DNA of 64,000 bases from Physcousia sp015060555 (GTDB lineage Bacteria; Bacteroidota; Bacteroidia; Bacteroidales; Bacteroidaceae), in contig SUYG01000015.1 in NCBI GenBank assembly GCA_015060555.1, positions 43,743 through 107,742 of the forward strand. Direction: 5' to 3'. Below the pieces are notes generated by a model. The model searched no databases. It had not been told where the DNA came from and worked only from the letters and a program-made list of their open reading frames with translations. This document shows, piece after piece, positions 17,746 to 26,332 of this stretch (position 1 is its first letter; each line of letters begins with the position of its first letter). The position numbers and the translations under genes are program-made.

Positions 17746-19332
17746 TCAAATATCGTAGGCGTGCTTGGGGTAATCGACGGTGTAGTGGAGGCCGCGGCTT
17801 TCCTTGCGCTCGATGGCCTGACGGGTGATGAGATAGCCGACATTGACCATGTTGCGGAGCTCGCAGATGTCCTTGGAGGCTTTCACGCGCTTGAAGAGTT
17901 CTTCGGTCTCCTCGTAGATGATGTCGAGGCGCGTCCAGGCGCGATGGAGGCGCAGGTCGGAGCGTACGATGCCGACGTAGTTGGACATAATCTGCCCGAC
18001 CTCCTTCATGTCCTGTGCGATGAGCACTTTCTCCTCGTTGGTCAGCGTGCCCTCGTCGTTCCACTCGGGCACCTGCGTGTTGAACTGGTAGTCATCGATG
18101 TGTGCGATGCTGTGTTCTGCGGCCTTGTCGGCATAGACGACGGCTTCGATGAGGGAGTTCGAGGCGAGGCGGTTGCCGCCGTGCAGACCCGTGCATGAGC
18201 ACTCGCCGACGGCGTAGAGGCGGTGGATGGAGCTCTCGCCGTTGAGATCCACCTTGATGCCACCGCACATGTAGTGGGCGCAGGGCACCACGGGGATGTA
18301 CTGCTTGGTGATGTCGATGCCTATGCTGAGGCACTTGGCGTAGATGTTGGGGAAGTGGTGCTTGGTCTCCTCGGGGTCTTTATGGGTGACGTCGAGGCAG
18401 ACGTGGTCGATGCCGTGGATCTTCATCTCCTTGTCGATGGCACGGGCCACGATGTCGCGGGGTGCCAGCGAGAGGCGCTTGTCGTACTTCTGCATGAACT
18501 CCTCGCCGTTGGGCAGGCGCAGGATGCCGCCGTAGCCACGCATGGCTTCGGTGATGAGGTAGGCGGGATGCGTCTCGGCGGGGTTGTAGAGCGCTGTGGG
18601 GTGGAACTGCACGAACTCCATGTCCTTGACAATGCCCTTGGCGCGATAGACCATGGCGATGCCGTCGCCCGTGGCGATGTTGGGATTCGTGGTGGTGGCA
18701 TAGACGGCACCTGTGCCGCCGGTGGCCATCAGCGTGACGCGCGAGAGGAAGGTGTCTATCTTATGCGTGTCGGGGTCGAGGACATAGGCGCCGTAGCACT
18801 CGATGTCGTTCATGTGGCGGTTGACCTCGCGGCCGAGGTGGTGCTGTGTGATGATTTCCACGGCGAAGTGGTTCTCCAGCACGGTGATGCGCTTGTTGCG
18901 GCGCACGGCACGGATGAGGCCCTGCTGGATCTCGTGGCCCGTGTCGTCGGCATGGTGGAGGATGCGGAACTCGCTGTGGCCGCCTTCGCGGTGGAGGTCG
19001 AACTCACCGTCGTCGTTCTTGTCGAAGTGCACGCCCCATTTCACGAGATCGGCGATGCCCTTGGGCGCGTTCTTCACCACCTGCTCCACGGCGGCGGGGT
19101 CGCTGATGAAGTCGCCGGCCACCATCGTGTCGTGGATATGCTTCTCGAAATTATCTACTTTCAGGTTGGTGACTGATGCCACGCCGCCCTGTGCCTTGTC
19201 CGTATTGGCCTCGTCGATGGTCGTCTTGCAGATGAGAGCCACCTTGCCCTTGCCGCTTTGCGCCACCTTGAGGGCATAACTCATTCCGGCTACACCTGAG
19301 CCGATGATGAGGAAATCGAATTTACGTATCAC
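17746..19332 (-). CDS. nadB: L-aspartate oxidase
   Basis: 528 aa, flavoprotein of the succinate dehydrogenase/fumarate reductase family. It oxidises L-aspartate to iminoaspartate, the first step of NAD synthesis, and in anaerobes can pass electrons to fumarate. The N-terminal FAD motif is FLIIGSGVAGMSYAL. DKAQGGVASVT, GTGAVYATTTNPNIATGDGIAM, the FVQFHPTAL segment and the CGGIKVDLNGESS region are family hallmarks. Substrate-closing Arg/His residues lie around RGYGGILRL. nadA and nadC are not adjacent. The gene is divergent from fumarase, and the two promoters share a sequence element. Confidence 0.95.
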   Translation of the reverse strand: MIRKFDFLIIGSGVAGMSYALKVAQSGKGKVALICKTTIDEANTDKAQGGVASVTNLKVDNFEKHIHDTMVAGDFISDPAAVEQVVKNAPKGIADLVKWGVHFDKNDDGEFDLHREGGHSEFRILHHADDTGHEIQQGLIRAVRRNKRITVLENHFAVEIITQHHLGREVNRHMNDIECYGAYVLDPDTHKIDTFLSRVTLMATGGTGAVYATTTNPNIATGDGIAMVYRAKGIVKDMEFVQFHPTALYNPAETHPAYLITEAMRGYGGILRLPNGEEFMQKYDKRLSLAPRDIVARAIDKEMKIHGIDHVCLDVTHKDPEETKHHFPNIYAKCLSIGIDITKQYIPVVPCAHYMCGGIKVDLNGESSIHRLYAVGECSCTGLHGGNRLASNSLIEAVVYADKAAEHSIAHIDDYQFNTQVPEWNDEGTLTNEEKVLIAQDMKEVGQIMSNYVGIVRSDLRLHRAWTRLDIIYEETEELFKRVKASKDICELRNMVNVGYLITRQAIERKESRGLHYTVDYPKHAYDI

Positions 19333-19367
19333 GTTGCTTCTTGACGTTTAAAAGATTCAACTGAAAA

Positions 19368-19381
19368 GCTCAAATTTGAGC
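19368..19381 (-). promoter_or_regulatory. Palindrome GCTCAAATTTGAGC at the nadB transcription start region
   Basis: A perfect 14-bp palindrome begins just downstream of the nadB -7 element (19383-19390). A related half-site CAAATTGAGC lies at the same place downstream of the fumarase promoter (19488-19497). Position and symmetry suit an operator, but no regulator is known. Confidence 0.45.
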
Positions 19382-19382
19382 A

Positions 19383-19390
19383 CAAAAGTA
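19383..19390 (-). promoter_or_regulatory. Promoter -7 element for nadB
   Basis: The minus strand reads TACTTTTG, about 50 bases before the nadB start codon. Confidence 0.6.
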
Positions 19391-19475
19391 GGAGAAAATG
19401 TGAAGCCACGCAATAATCGCGGTGAAAAAAGATGATTTTTCGCTCAATTTTTATGATATGAAAAAGAAAAAGCTC

Positions 19476-19483
19476 TATCTTTG
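19476..19483 (+). promoter_or_regulatory. Promoter -7 element for fumarase
   Basis: TATCTTTG about 90 bases before the fumarase start. The leader from 19498 to 19561 is made of heptamer-like repeats (CGCTAAA, CGTTAAA and ACTCA variants). Confidence 0.6.
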
Positions 19484-19572
19484 TGCACAAATTGAGCGCC
19501 TAAACACTCAACGTTCATCAAAACTCACTAAATATTCATCGCTAAACGCTAAACGTTAAACGAATCAAGACT

Positions 19573-21219
19573 ATGGCTACAGCACCCGATTTCAAGTACG
19601 CCCCGATGTTTCAGCTGGGCGAAGACAAAACCGAATACCGCCTTCTGACGAAGGAGGGCGTCACCACTTCCTCTTTCGAGGGCAAGGAGATTGTGAAGGT
19701 CTCCCCTGAAGCCCTGACACTGCTGGCCCAGCAGGCCTTCCACGATGTGGAGTTCATGCTGCGCCGCGAGCACAACCTGCAGGTGGCCGCCATCCTCGAT
19801 GACCCCGAGGCCAGCGAGAACGACAAGTACGTGGCCCTGCAGTTCCTGCGCAACGCCGAGGTGGCCGCCAAGGGCATCCTGCCCTTCTGCCAGGACACCG
19901 GCACCGCCATCATCCACGGCGAGAAAGGCCAGCAGGTGTGGACGGGCTTCGAGGACGAAGAGGCGCTCTCACGCGGCGTCTTCAACACCTTCACGCAGGA
20001 CAACCTGCGCTACTCGCAGAATGCCCCCCTGAACATGTACGACGAGGTCAACACGCGCTGCAACCTGCCCGCACAGATTGACATCGAGGCCACCGAGGGC
20101 GCCGAATACCGCTTCGTGATGGTCGCCAAGGGCGGCGGCTCGGCCAACAAGACCTATTTCTACCCGATGACCAAGGCCACCATCCAGAACGAGGGCACCC
20201 TCATCCCCTTCCTCGTGGAGAAGATGAAGAGTCTCGGCACCGCAGCCTGCCCGCCCTACCACATCGCCTTCGTCATCGGCGGCACCTCGGCTGAGAAGAA
20301 CCTGCTCACCGTGAAGCTCGCCAGCATCAAATACTACGACAGCCTGCCCACGACGGGCGATGAGACGGGCCGCGCCTTCCGCGACATCGACCTCGAGAAG
20401 AAGCTGCTCAAGGAAGCCCACAACATCGGCCTCGGCGCACAGTTCGGCGGCAAGTACGTGGCCCACGACATCCGCGTCATCCGTCTGCCGCGCCACGGCG
20501 CCAGCTGCCCCATCGGCATGGGTGTCAGCTGCTCGGCCGACCGCAACATCAAGGCCAAGATTAACCGCGACGGCATCTGGCTGGAGAAGATGGACAGCAA
20601 CCCCGCAGAGCTGATTCCCGCCAAGTACGCCAAGGCTGGCGAAGGCAAGAACACCATCGTCATCGACCTGAACCAGGGCATCGACGCCGTGCGCAAGGAG
20701 CTGACCAAATACCCTGTTTCCACGAGGGTAAACCTGCGTGGCACAATTATCGTGGCGCGCGACATCGCCCATGCCAAGCTGAAGGCCCGCATCGACGCCG
20801 GCGAACCCATGCCGCAGTACTTCAAGGACTACCCCGTCCTCTATGCCGGTCCCGCCAAGACTCCAGAGGGCTACCCCTGCGGCTCCATGGGTCCCACCAC
20901 CGCCAACCGCATGGATCCCTATGTGGATGAGTTCCAGAGCCTTGGTGCCAGCCTCGTGATGATTGCCAAGGGCAACCGCTCGCAGGCCGTCACCGACGCC
21001 TGCCAGAAGCACGGCGGCTTCTACCTCGGCAGCATCGGCGGCGTGGCAGCCGTCCTCTCGCAGTCCAGCATCAAGAGCATCGAGTGCGTGGAGTACCCCG
21101 AGCTCGGCATGGAAGCCATCTGGAAGATTGAGGTCGAGGACTTCCCCGCCTTCATCCTCGTCGATGACAAGGGCAACGACTTCTTCAAACAGCTGAAACC
21201 CCTCTGTTGCAAGAACTAA
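19573..21219 (+). CDS. Fumarate hydratase, class I (iron-sulfur)
   Basis: 548 aa, matching single-chain class I fumarases. It interconverts fumarate and malate with a [4Fe-4S] cluster. Cys in PFCQDTGT (about residue 107), TAACPPYH (about 223) and GASCPIGMGVSC (about 315) are probable cluster ligands. The C-terminal domain contains CGSMGPTTANRMDPY and the SIGGVAAVLS loop. In fermentative Bacteroidetes the enzyme runs toward fumarate for respiration to succinate. The divergent neighbour nadB can use fumarate, a plausible functional link. A strong terminator follows. Confidence 0.95.
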   Translation: MATAPDFKYAPMFQLGEDKTEYRLLTKEGVTTSSFEGKEIVKVSPEALTLLAQQAFHDVEFMLRREHNLQVAAILDDPEASENDKYVALQFLRNAEVAAKGILPFCQDTGTAIIHGEKGQQVWTGFEDEEALSRGVFNTFTQDNLRYSQNAPLNMYDEVNTRCNLPAQIDIEATEGAEYRFVMVAKGGGSANKTYFYPMTKATIQNEGTLIPFLVEKMKSLGTAACPPYHIAFVIGGTSAEKNLLTVKLASIKYYDSLPTTGDETGRAFRDIDLEKKLLKEAHNIGLGAQFGGKYVAHDIRVIRLPRHGASCPIGMGVSCSADRNIKAKINRDGIWLEKMDSNPAELIPAKYAKAGEGKNTIVIDLNQGIDAVRKELTKYPVSTRVNLRGTIIVARDIAHAKLKARIDAGEPMPQYFKDYPVLYAGPAKTPEGYPCGSMGPTTANRMDPYVDEFQSLGASLVMIAKGNRSQAVTDACQKHGGFYLGSIGGVAAVLSQSSIKSIECVEYPELGMEAIWKIEVEDFPAFILVDDKGNDFFKQLKPLCCKN

Positions 21220-21251
21220 GTCGCAGCCACGTTGAAGGATGAAGAATAATC

Positions 21252-21283
21252 GTCCTCCCGCACTCTCGGGAGGACTTTTTTTG
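21252..21283 (+). terminator. Rho-independent terminator after fumarase
   Basis: Perfect stem GTCCTCCCG with CGGGAGGAC, loop CACTCT, followed by seven T. Confidence 0.95.
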
Positions 21284-21366
21284 TATTTTTCCACCCCTTT
21301 CCGCATTTTTCCGTGCCTCCCGTGTTTTTTCCGTGCAAAATCCTTTGCCCGAATCATATTAATCGC

Positions 21367-21374
21367 TACTTTTG
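21367..21374 (+). promoter_or_regulatory. Promoter -7 element for the toxin-antitoxin pair
   Basis: TACTTTTG, 30 bases before the antitoxin start codon. Confidence 0.6.
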
Positions 21375-21404
21375 CGGCGAGAAACCAATAAATACCAATG
21401 AAAT

Positions 21405-21644
21405 ATGGGAATTTCTGTTGAAACAATCTGGAGTCAGGCCCAGCGCCTGACAGACAGCGAACGCCTTGCTTTGTCGCGCCGCCTACGTGAGAGTGTCAGC
21501 GAGACGGAGTCCGCTCGCCGCAAGCGTGTAGCCTCGGAGATTGACCGCTTCTTCGGAGGATGGAGTGATGATCCCCGCACAACGGAAGAAATTACGGAAC
21601 AGATTCGTGCTGGGCGTACAGCCAATACCTATCCAGTTCTTTAA
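21405..21644 (+). CDS. Antitoxin-like protein (putative addiction module component family)
   Basis: 79 aa. The N-terminal half (ETIWSQAQRLTDSERLALSRRL) resembles small addiction-module proteins with an LTDxERLAL helix. The C-terminal half is charged, probably disordered and toxin-binding. It stops 7 bases before a PIN-domain toxin gene, the standard order for such pairs. It does not look like a classic VapB with an AbrB or ribbon-helix-helix fold, so assignment rests largely on context. Confidence 0.65.
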   Translation: MGISVETIWSQAQRLTDSERLALSRRLRESVSETESARRKRVASEIDRFFGGWSDDPRTTEEITEQIRAGRTANTYPVL

Positions 21645-21651
21645 AGTATCT

Positions 21652-22056
21652 ATGGCTACATTCAAATATCTCTTAGAAACATCAACGTGCATAGAGCTGT
21701 TACGTGGCAATGAGCGCGTGCGCCAACAATGCATTGAGCACAACCCTTTGTGCTGCATCTCTGCCATCACCGCTATGGAGTTGCTCTATGGAGCCTATAA
21801 TGCTCCTGAACGCTATCGCGAACAAGAGATTGGTAAGGCAAAGATGTTGATAGACTATTACACAGTAGTTGGTATCGACGAGATCCCTGAAGCCTTTAGC
21901 TGCGAAAAACTTCGTCTGGAAAGCATCGGTCAGATCATTGAGGACTTCGACTTGATGATTGGTATAACAGGACGCGAGGCCAACATGATCGTTGTCACCC
22001 ACAACCTCAAGCATTTCAACCGTATAGAGAATATTAAGACCGAAGACTGGGCTTAA
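21652..22056 (+). CDS. PIN-domain toxin (VapC-like ribonuclease)
   Basis: 134 aa from ATG at 21652 (MATFKYLLETSTCIELLRG). The PIN-domain acidic residues are recognisable: Glu in YLLETS (most VapC proteins have Asp), Glu in ITAMELLYGA (about residue 43), and Asp in IEDFDLMIGITG (about 104), followed by the VTHNLKHF strand. VapC toxins cut tRNA or rRNA at magnesium-dependent sites. The first-position Asp-to-Glu change is conservative, so activity is still possible. An alternative upstream TTG start would overlap the antitoxin and is less likely. Confidence 0.8.
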   Translation: MATFKYLLETSTCIELLRGNERVRQQCIEHNPLCCISAITAMELLYGAYNAPERYREQEIGKAKMLIDYYTVVGIDEIPEAFSCEKLRLESIGQIIEDFDLMIGITGREANMIVVTHNLKHFNRIENIKTEDWA

Positions 22057-22211
22057 TACAAGATACTTAAACTCTTTAAACTTAACCCCTTAAACTTTAA
22101 CCCCTTAAACTTTAAACTTTAAACTATTTATGAAATAAACCACATTAGATAGACATACAGACTGAAGCGTCCGCTTAGATTCTTGTTCTACAAATTTCGC
22201 CAATATTTAAG
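22057..22211 (+). repeat. Heptamer-rich spacer after the toxin gene
   Basis: 22065-22130 consists of repeats of CTTTAAA, CTTAACC and CCCTTAAA type with roughly 7-base periodicity. From 22131 to 22211 there is unremarkable AT-rich sequence without an ORF. Confidence 0.65.
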
Positions 22212-22278
22212 AACTATCAAGAGTAAAAGCTCGGATGCTCACGCTGATGGCGTGGGCTTTTACTCCGATATGATAGTT
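22212..22278 (+). promoter_or_regulatory. Three-tier hairpin upstream of a secreted-protein operon
   Basis: Nested stems are AACTATCA with TGATAGTT (outer, 8 bp), GAGTAAAAGC with GCTTTTACTC (middle, 10 bp, perfect) and CACGC with GCGTG (inner, loop TGATG). The hairpin ends about 100 bases before the start at 22377. Downstream, 22279-22376 includes a weak GGAC/GTCC stem followed by TTTTT (22301-22330). It could be an mRNA leader structure or a terminator-like attenuator; no known riboswitch family is recognised. Confidence 0.5.
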
Positions 22279-22376
22279 GGGTGTTTGGCGATACCTGTAG
22301 GACATAGACGAAGTGAAGTCCACGTTTTTGTATTTTAGCGAACTTCCTAATCACCAACCCATCTTAACATAAAATC

Positions 22377-22934
22377 ATGAAGTTAAAAAGTTTTATTCTA
22401 TCGCTCCTGTGCCTTCTGACTGCGTCGGCTTCTGCTGTAAAGGCTACAGACGAGACGGAACCGTTAAGTGTTCTGGAGATTGCCGTTCCCAACACGGACC
22501 ACGACCCAGATGTTACAGAGTCGCCAGTAACTCTGTTCACCTACATTGAACTATCACAGCAACCCATCATCAGTTGTCATCATCAGTTGATGACCATCAT
22601 CTGGCTGGATGCAGAGAAGGATTATCAAGAATTACAATTGCCAGAAGGCGTAGGCATGCGCCTTATCCGTCCTTCGGAAATGCCTAATGCCATTCATGCA
22701 ACGCGAGAGCACGCGGGGAGTGTCGTTTTTGATATGAAGGAGCCGGACATCGTGCGCGTACGCGGATTGAAACAAGGTATGCGTGTGACGGCCTTCTCTA
22801 CAGGTGGGCAGTCCGTGAAGACGGCTGTGGCCAACGCTAGCGGCGAAACGACCCTGAGTCTGAAAGGCCTGGCACGCGGAATCTATGTCATCAGTGCGGG
22901 TGAACGTGAAACCTTTAAAATCGTTAAACAATGA
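22377..22934 (+). CDS. Secreted protein of unknown function with T9SS-like C-terminal domain
   Basis: 185 aa. The signal peptide is residues 1-20 (MKLKSFILSLLCLLTASASA). The middle (25-120) has no family I recognise. The last 60 residues (VRGLKQGMRVTAFSTGG, then LKGLARGIYVISAG and KIVKQ) match the pattern of type IX secretion sorting domains, namely a short beta-sandwich ending in GxY(V/I) and a Lys-rich tail. This suggests export through T9SS or a vestige of such a domain. The stop codon overlaps the next start by four bases (ATGA), so the genes are translationally coupled. Confidence 0.65.
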   Translation: MKLKSFILSLLCLLTASASAVKATDETEPLSVLEIAVPNTDHDPDVTESPVTLFTYIELSQQPIISCHHQLMTIIWLDAEKDYQELQLPEGVGMRLIRPSEMPNAIHATREHAGSVVFDMKEPDIVRVRGLKQGMRVTAFSTGGQSVKTAVANASGETTLSLKGLARGIYVISAGERETFKIVKQ

Positions 22935-24484
22935 AGAAGCTTATACTTTCCCTCACGGTGTTTGCCGCCTCGCTGACGGCCATAGCACAACAATTCGTCA
23001 TCATCGATGGACAGGTCGATAAGGGCGATGGCGTTGTCGTTCAAGAACAACAGGCTTTTCTGGCCGATGACATCGAAAGTATTCGATATGAGAAGGATCC
23101 GGAGTTCATCCTCATGGCTGATGCCATCGCAGACGATCAGAAGATTCAACTATTTAGTCAGGCCCTGCAGCTGACGGGATTAGCAGACTCCTTGTCAGCC
23201 TATTATGACTATGATTATGATGGCCGTGACTTTATCAATCTTGACGGTAGATATTACGTTAATACTCATTCCCAATATGTCGAGATGCTTCGTCGGCGCT
23301 ACTTGAGATTCACGGCCTTCGTGGAAACAGATGAGGTGCTGGCTGCTCACGGCATTACGACGCTGGATGACTTAAAGGCTTATGCCAAGACTGTTTATGA
23401 CGAGGTCTATCCAGAGGATGCTGGCATCACAGACCCCACAGACCGTTGTCACTCGCTGAATCGCTTCGTGGCCTATCATCTTCTGCCATTTGCAGATTAT
23501 GGAAGAATGCTGACGGCCTTCCCCAACTTTTTCAACCAGAATCTGGCAGATGTCGCCGATTGGTATCCCACGCTGATGCCCCATGCCTCGTTGAAGGTAT
23601 CAAACCCACGCACAGCGAACGAACCATCTTCGTCACTCGGCTACTTCCTGAACCGGCGCGGACTGCAGGAGGGCCCGGACAAATATGGTGTGCAGGTGCC
23701 GGGCATCAAGATAGACCTCATGGGCTCTTATGATACACGCAACGGAGTTGTCTTCTACATTGACGACATCCTCACCTACGACAAGAAGACGCAGACAGAG
23801 ACGCTTCAAGAGCGTTGGCGCGTGGATTTCGTGACCCTCTCCACAGACTTCTTAAACGCACAGACACGACATAAGATGGCATCATCCTATGACATTCCCG
23901 AATCCCCAAGTAGTGCTGCCATTGGCTTTGTCAGCGAATATACTCAGGGAATCAGCTGGAACGATGACGCAAATCTCTTCATCGCTCCAATCCGCTCGTA
24001 CTATTGGTGCTATGGCGGCGATGAAGTGTACATGACCAGCGAAAATAATAGGTATGACGTCAGCATAGACCTGCCCTCTTTGCCAGAGGGCGATTGGGAG
24101 CTGCGTCTTGGCACCTGTCTAATGCCTTCTGCACCAGTGGTGCGCTTCAGCTTGGACAATGAAGTGATTTGCGACAACGTGTCATTAGCTACTTCTTCTT
24201 CTGGTTCTGCTGAGGAAGGCTGGTTGCCGGGACCTGCAGAATACAGGTATGCCAACGTAAACCTTGACATCTCTTCATTTTGGACAGAAAATAATTCCAC
24301 ACCTATGTCTTCAGTTAATAATCTTAGCCGGCGCATCATCGGACGCTTCCATTCTGACGGCAAGACAGACCACCAGTTGCGGATTACCTCTATCTCTGCT
24401 GAAGGTTATGCTGTGCTGGATCTTGATTATCTGGAGTTCTGTCCCGTCAGCATAGCCGACCATCCGACAATCCCAGAGGACTGA
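22931..24484 (+). CDS. Secreted fasciclin-like protein
   Basis: 517 aa. The signal peptide ends near TAIAQQ (residue 20). Residues about 70-190 resemble a FAS1/fasciclin domain: an FSQALQLTGLAD helix, then the FTAFVETDEVLAAHGI strand-turn and the RFVAYHLLP motif. Fasciclin domains mediate surface adhesion and occur in Bacteroidetes outer-membrane proteins. The C-terminal half has no recognised family but contains beta-rich stretches ending in a DLDYLEFCP motif. There is no lipobox. It is the middle gene of a three-gene secreted set. Confidence 0.65.
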   Translation: MKKLILSLTVFAASLTAIAQQFVIIDGQVDKGDGVVVQEQQAFLADDIESIRYEKDPEFILMADAIADDQKIQLFSQALQLTGLADSLSAYYDYDYDGRDFINLDGRYYVNTHSQYVEMLRRRYLRFTAFVETDEVLAAHGITTLDDLKAYAKTVYDEVYPEDAGITDPTDRCHSLNRFVAYHLLPFADYGRMLTAFPNFFNQNLADVADWYPTLMPHASLKVSNPRTANEPSSSLGYFLNRRGLQEGPDKYGVQVPGIKIDLMGSYDTRNGVVFYIDDILTYDKKTQTETLQERWRVDFVTLSTDFLNAQTRHKMASSYDIPESPSSAAIGFVSEYTQGISWNDDANLFIAPIRSYYWCYGGDEVYMTSENNRYDVSIDLPSLPEGDWELRLGTCLMPSAPVVRFSLDNEVICDNVSLATSSSGSAEEGWLPGPAEYRYANVNLDISSFWTENNSTPMSSVNNLSRRIIGRFHSDGKTDHQLRITSISAEGYAVLDLDYLEFCPVSIADHPTIPED

Positions 24485-24511
24485 TTGTTAAACCTTAACG
24501 ACACAAAGAAA

Positions 24512-26095
24512 ATGAAACGAATACTTTTTCTCATCATAACGTTGCTGTCATCGGTTATGGCCGTGACAGCGCAGGAGCGCCTTCTCGTCAAAATGAAGGA
24601 TGGCCGCGTGCTGTCGTTTCCCAACGGCATCGAATATACTGATATCTCTTTCTGGGGAACAGCCACAGAGGGCGAAGAACAAGCCGAGTTCATGGCTTCA
24701 GACGAAAGCAGCCAGTGGCAGCCCGCGTGTGAAGAGCTACACGTTTCCGACTACTCTCACGTGTCGGGGCAATACGCCGTAGCCATTGCCTGGCCCCTTG
24801 TGAGAGGCGTGCCCAGATGCGCCCGAATGGGCATCTGCATCGGCAGGGAGCCGAATGTTTCGGCCGAAAACTGCGACTCTATCTATTATCCCGCATATAA
24901 TCCCAATTACCCTACAGCTAACGATTTTCTTGCAGAAGCCTTGTTTCCACGAAGCGCAGAGCACCCCTATTGTTGCTACACATTATTGGGAGACTCCCTG
25001 ACCTTCTTCAAAGGTAATAATGACAACGGGAAGAGGCAATGGTTAGGTACACGTGTTTCAACCGAACAGTGGTCGGTTAACGACCGATTCCCATGGTTCA
25101 ACTGCCCCTTGGAAAATGGTGAGACATACTACTATCGCGTCATTGCCAACCTGCCCTACAATGAGAACACCGGCGAGGCCTTCTTCTATGGTCCGGAGAT
25201 GAGCTTCCGTGTACCCAACCTGAAAGCGGATGCAGGCTATGACAGCGGTGACGTCTATTTCTCCGATGAGGCCTGGGCATCATTTATGCAATACTTCCCC
25301 GCAGACATGCCAGCCGACAAATCAGCAACGTGGCAGAAGGTGATGCGCTCCTTACAGAAGAAATGGGAAGCAACCTTAGAGAACTCGCCATACGACCTGA
25401 CGACGGCCACCAAACTCACTTTCGACGACGGCATCGCATACGTCCTGCCGGAAGTGCCCGAGGCCTTCTATACGTGGATGAGCACACGCGAGCTCGTCAT
25501 CCACGCCTCACAGGAGAGCGAGTATTGCAGTGCAGAAATAAACGTGAACAACCAAAAGGAACCGCAGACATCCTTTGAAATAGTGAGTGATGTGGATGCC
25601 TCATGGGATGTTCCTTCAAACAGCTATCTCGTGTGCACCCCTGCTGTCTATGAAGGGGTGACAAGCAACATCTCTGCCTCCGTCTATTTCAACCTCTCCG
25701 AGGCTGTGCCAGGCATACGCTACAAACTGACCATTACCTTCGCCCCCGAGACACGTTATACGCCTGAGAAGGACGAATCGGGTAATTATATTGGTGAGAA
25801 TGCATCACATTTCCTGCCTGTACCGATACGAATATACAGTTATTCTCTGGCATCTGCAGGCAATAACGTAACGCCCTTTGGTATTCTCGGACGTTCCACA
25901 ACTATTGAGAGCAAATATACTACAGCAGCCATCGCAAAAGATGTCATTGTGCATGATGAAGAGATGTTTGACTTCTCGTGTTCGCTGCTGAATATTCAGA
26001 GCACAACTCCAAGAAGTGCGATTAATCGCGGAACGCAGACAAATGAACTGCACATTGCTGAAGTGCGCCTCACTCCGATACCAATAGATGAGTAA
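24512..26095 (+). CDS. Secreted protein of unknown function
   Basis: 527 aa from ATG at 24512 (MKRILFLIITLLSSVMAVTAQ, a signal peptide); an upstream in-frame TTG at 24485 lacks signal-like sequence. The N-terminal strand RLLVKMKDGRVLSFPNGIEY resembles short beta-repeats seen at the start of many Bacteroidales surface proteins. Residues 120-240 look like a fibronectin-type fold (RVIANLPYNENTGEAFFYGP), and residues 375-527 are a beta-rich module. No catalytic motif is visible. It lies 27 bases after the fasciclin-like gene and is probably in the same operon. Confidence 0.6.
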   Translation: MKRILFLIITLLSSVMAVTAQERLLVKMKDGRVLSFPNGIEYTDISFWGTATEGEEQAEFMASDESSQWQPACEELHVSDYSHVSGQYAVAIAWPLVRGVPRCARMGICIGREPNVSAENCDSIYYPAYNPNYPTANDFLAEALFPRSAEHPYCCYTLLGDSLTFFKGNNDNGKRQWLGTRVSTEQWSVNDRFPWFNCPLENGETYYYRVIANLPYNENTGEAFFYGPEMSFRVPNLKADAGYDSGDVYFSDEAWASFMQYFPADMPADKSATWQKVMRSLQKKWEATLENSPYDLTTATKLTFDDGIAYVLPEVPEAFYTWMSTRELVIHASQESEYCSAEINVNNQKEPQTSFEIVSDVDASWDVPSNSYLVCTPAVYEGVTSNISASVYFNLSEAVPGIRYKLTITFAPETRYTPEKDESGNYIGENASHFLPVPIRIYSYSLASAGNNVTPFGILGRSTTIESKYTTAAIAKDVIVHDEEMFDFSCSLLNIQSTTPRSAINRGTQTNELHIAEVRLTPIPIDE

Positions 26096-26184
26096 GAAAC
26101 ACCCGATACTTCAAATTAAGTGTTTGTCCGATCATAGAATAATGATTCCGTTCATTTAATTTCATTCGGACGGGTATAATTAGT

Positions 26185-26242
26185 ACCTCACGTCCTTGAG
26201 GTTCCACATCCAGCAGGCTGCATCGCACGATGCAGCCTGCTG
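26185..26242 (+). terminator. Hairpin pair after the secreted-protein operon
   Basis: ACCTC/GAGGT (26185-26202) is followed by a near-perfect 32-base palindrome at 26211-26242, in which CAGCAGGCTGCATCG pairs fully with its complement around a CA centre. There is no T-run, so a Rho-independent terminator is not certain; it may be an mRNA-stabilising 3' hairpin. Confidence 0.5.
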
Positions 26243-26266
26243 TCCTCTCATGCCCTACAGAGGGGA

Positions 26267-26332
26267 CTCTATAGTCTCCATGCATACCCTCTACAGTGTC
26301 TGCGCGTAGTCTCTATAGAGGGTAAGGCGAGG
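26267..26332 (+). repeat. Three 22-bp units with CTCTATAGAG core
   Basis: Units start at 26267, 26289 and 26311. Their cores are CTCTATAGTC, CTCTACAGTG and CTCTATAGAG, the last a perfect palindrome. Dyad centres fall at 271.5, 293.5 and 315.5 (+26000), exactly 22 apart, separated by 12 non-conserved bases. The period equals that of the array at 26535-26776 although the core sequence differs. Confidence 0.6.

Noticed and set aside
18223..19176. 317-codon open frame opposite nadB
   Set aside because: Val/Gly/His/Asp-rich composition is typical of the reverse of GC-rich codons; nadB is certain on the other strand.
19969..21426. 485-codon open frame opposite fumarase
   Set aside because: Antisense shadow of a conserved gene; it crosses the fumarase terminator and shows no family motifs.
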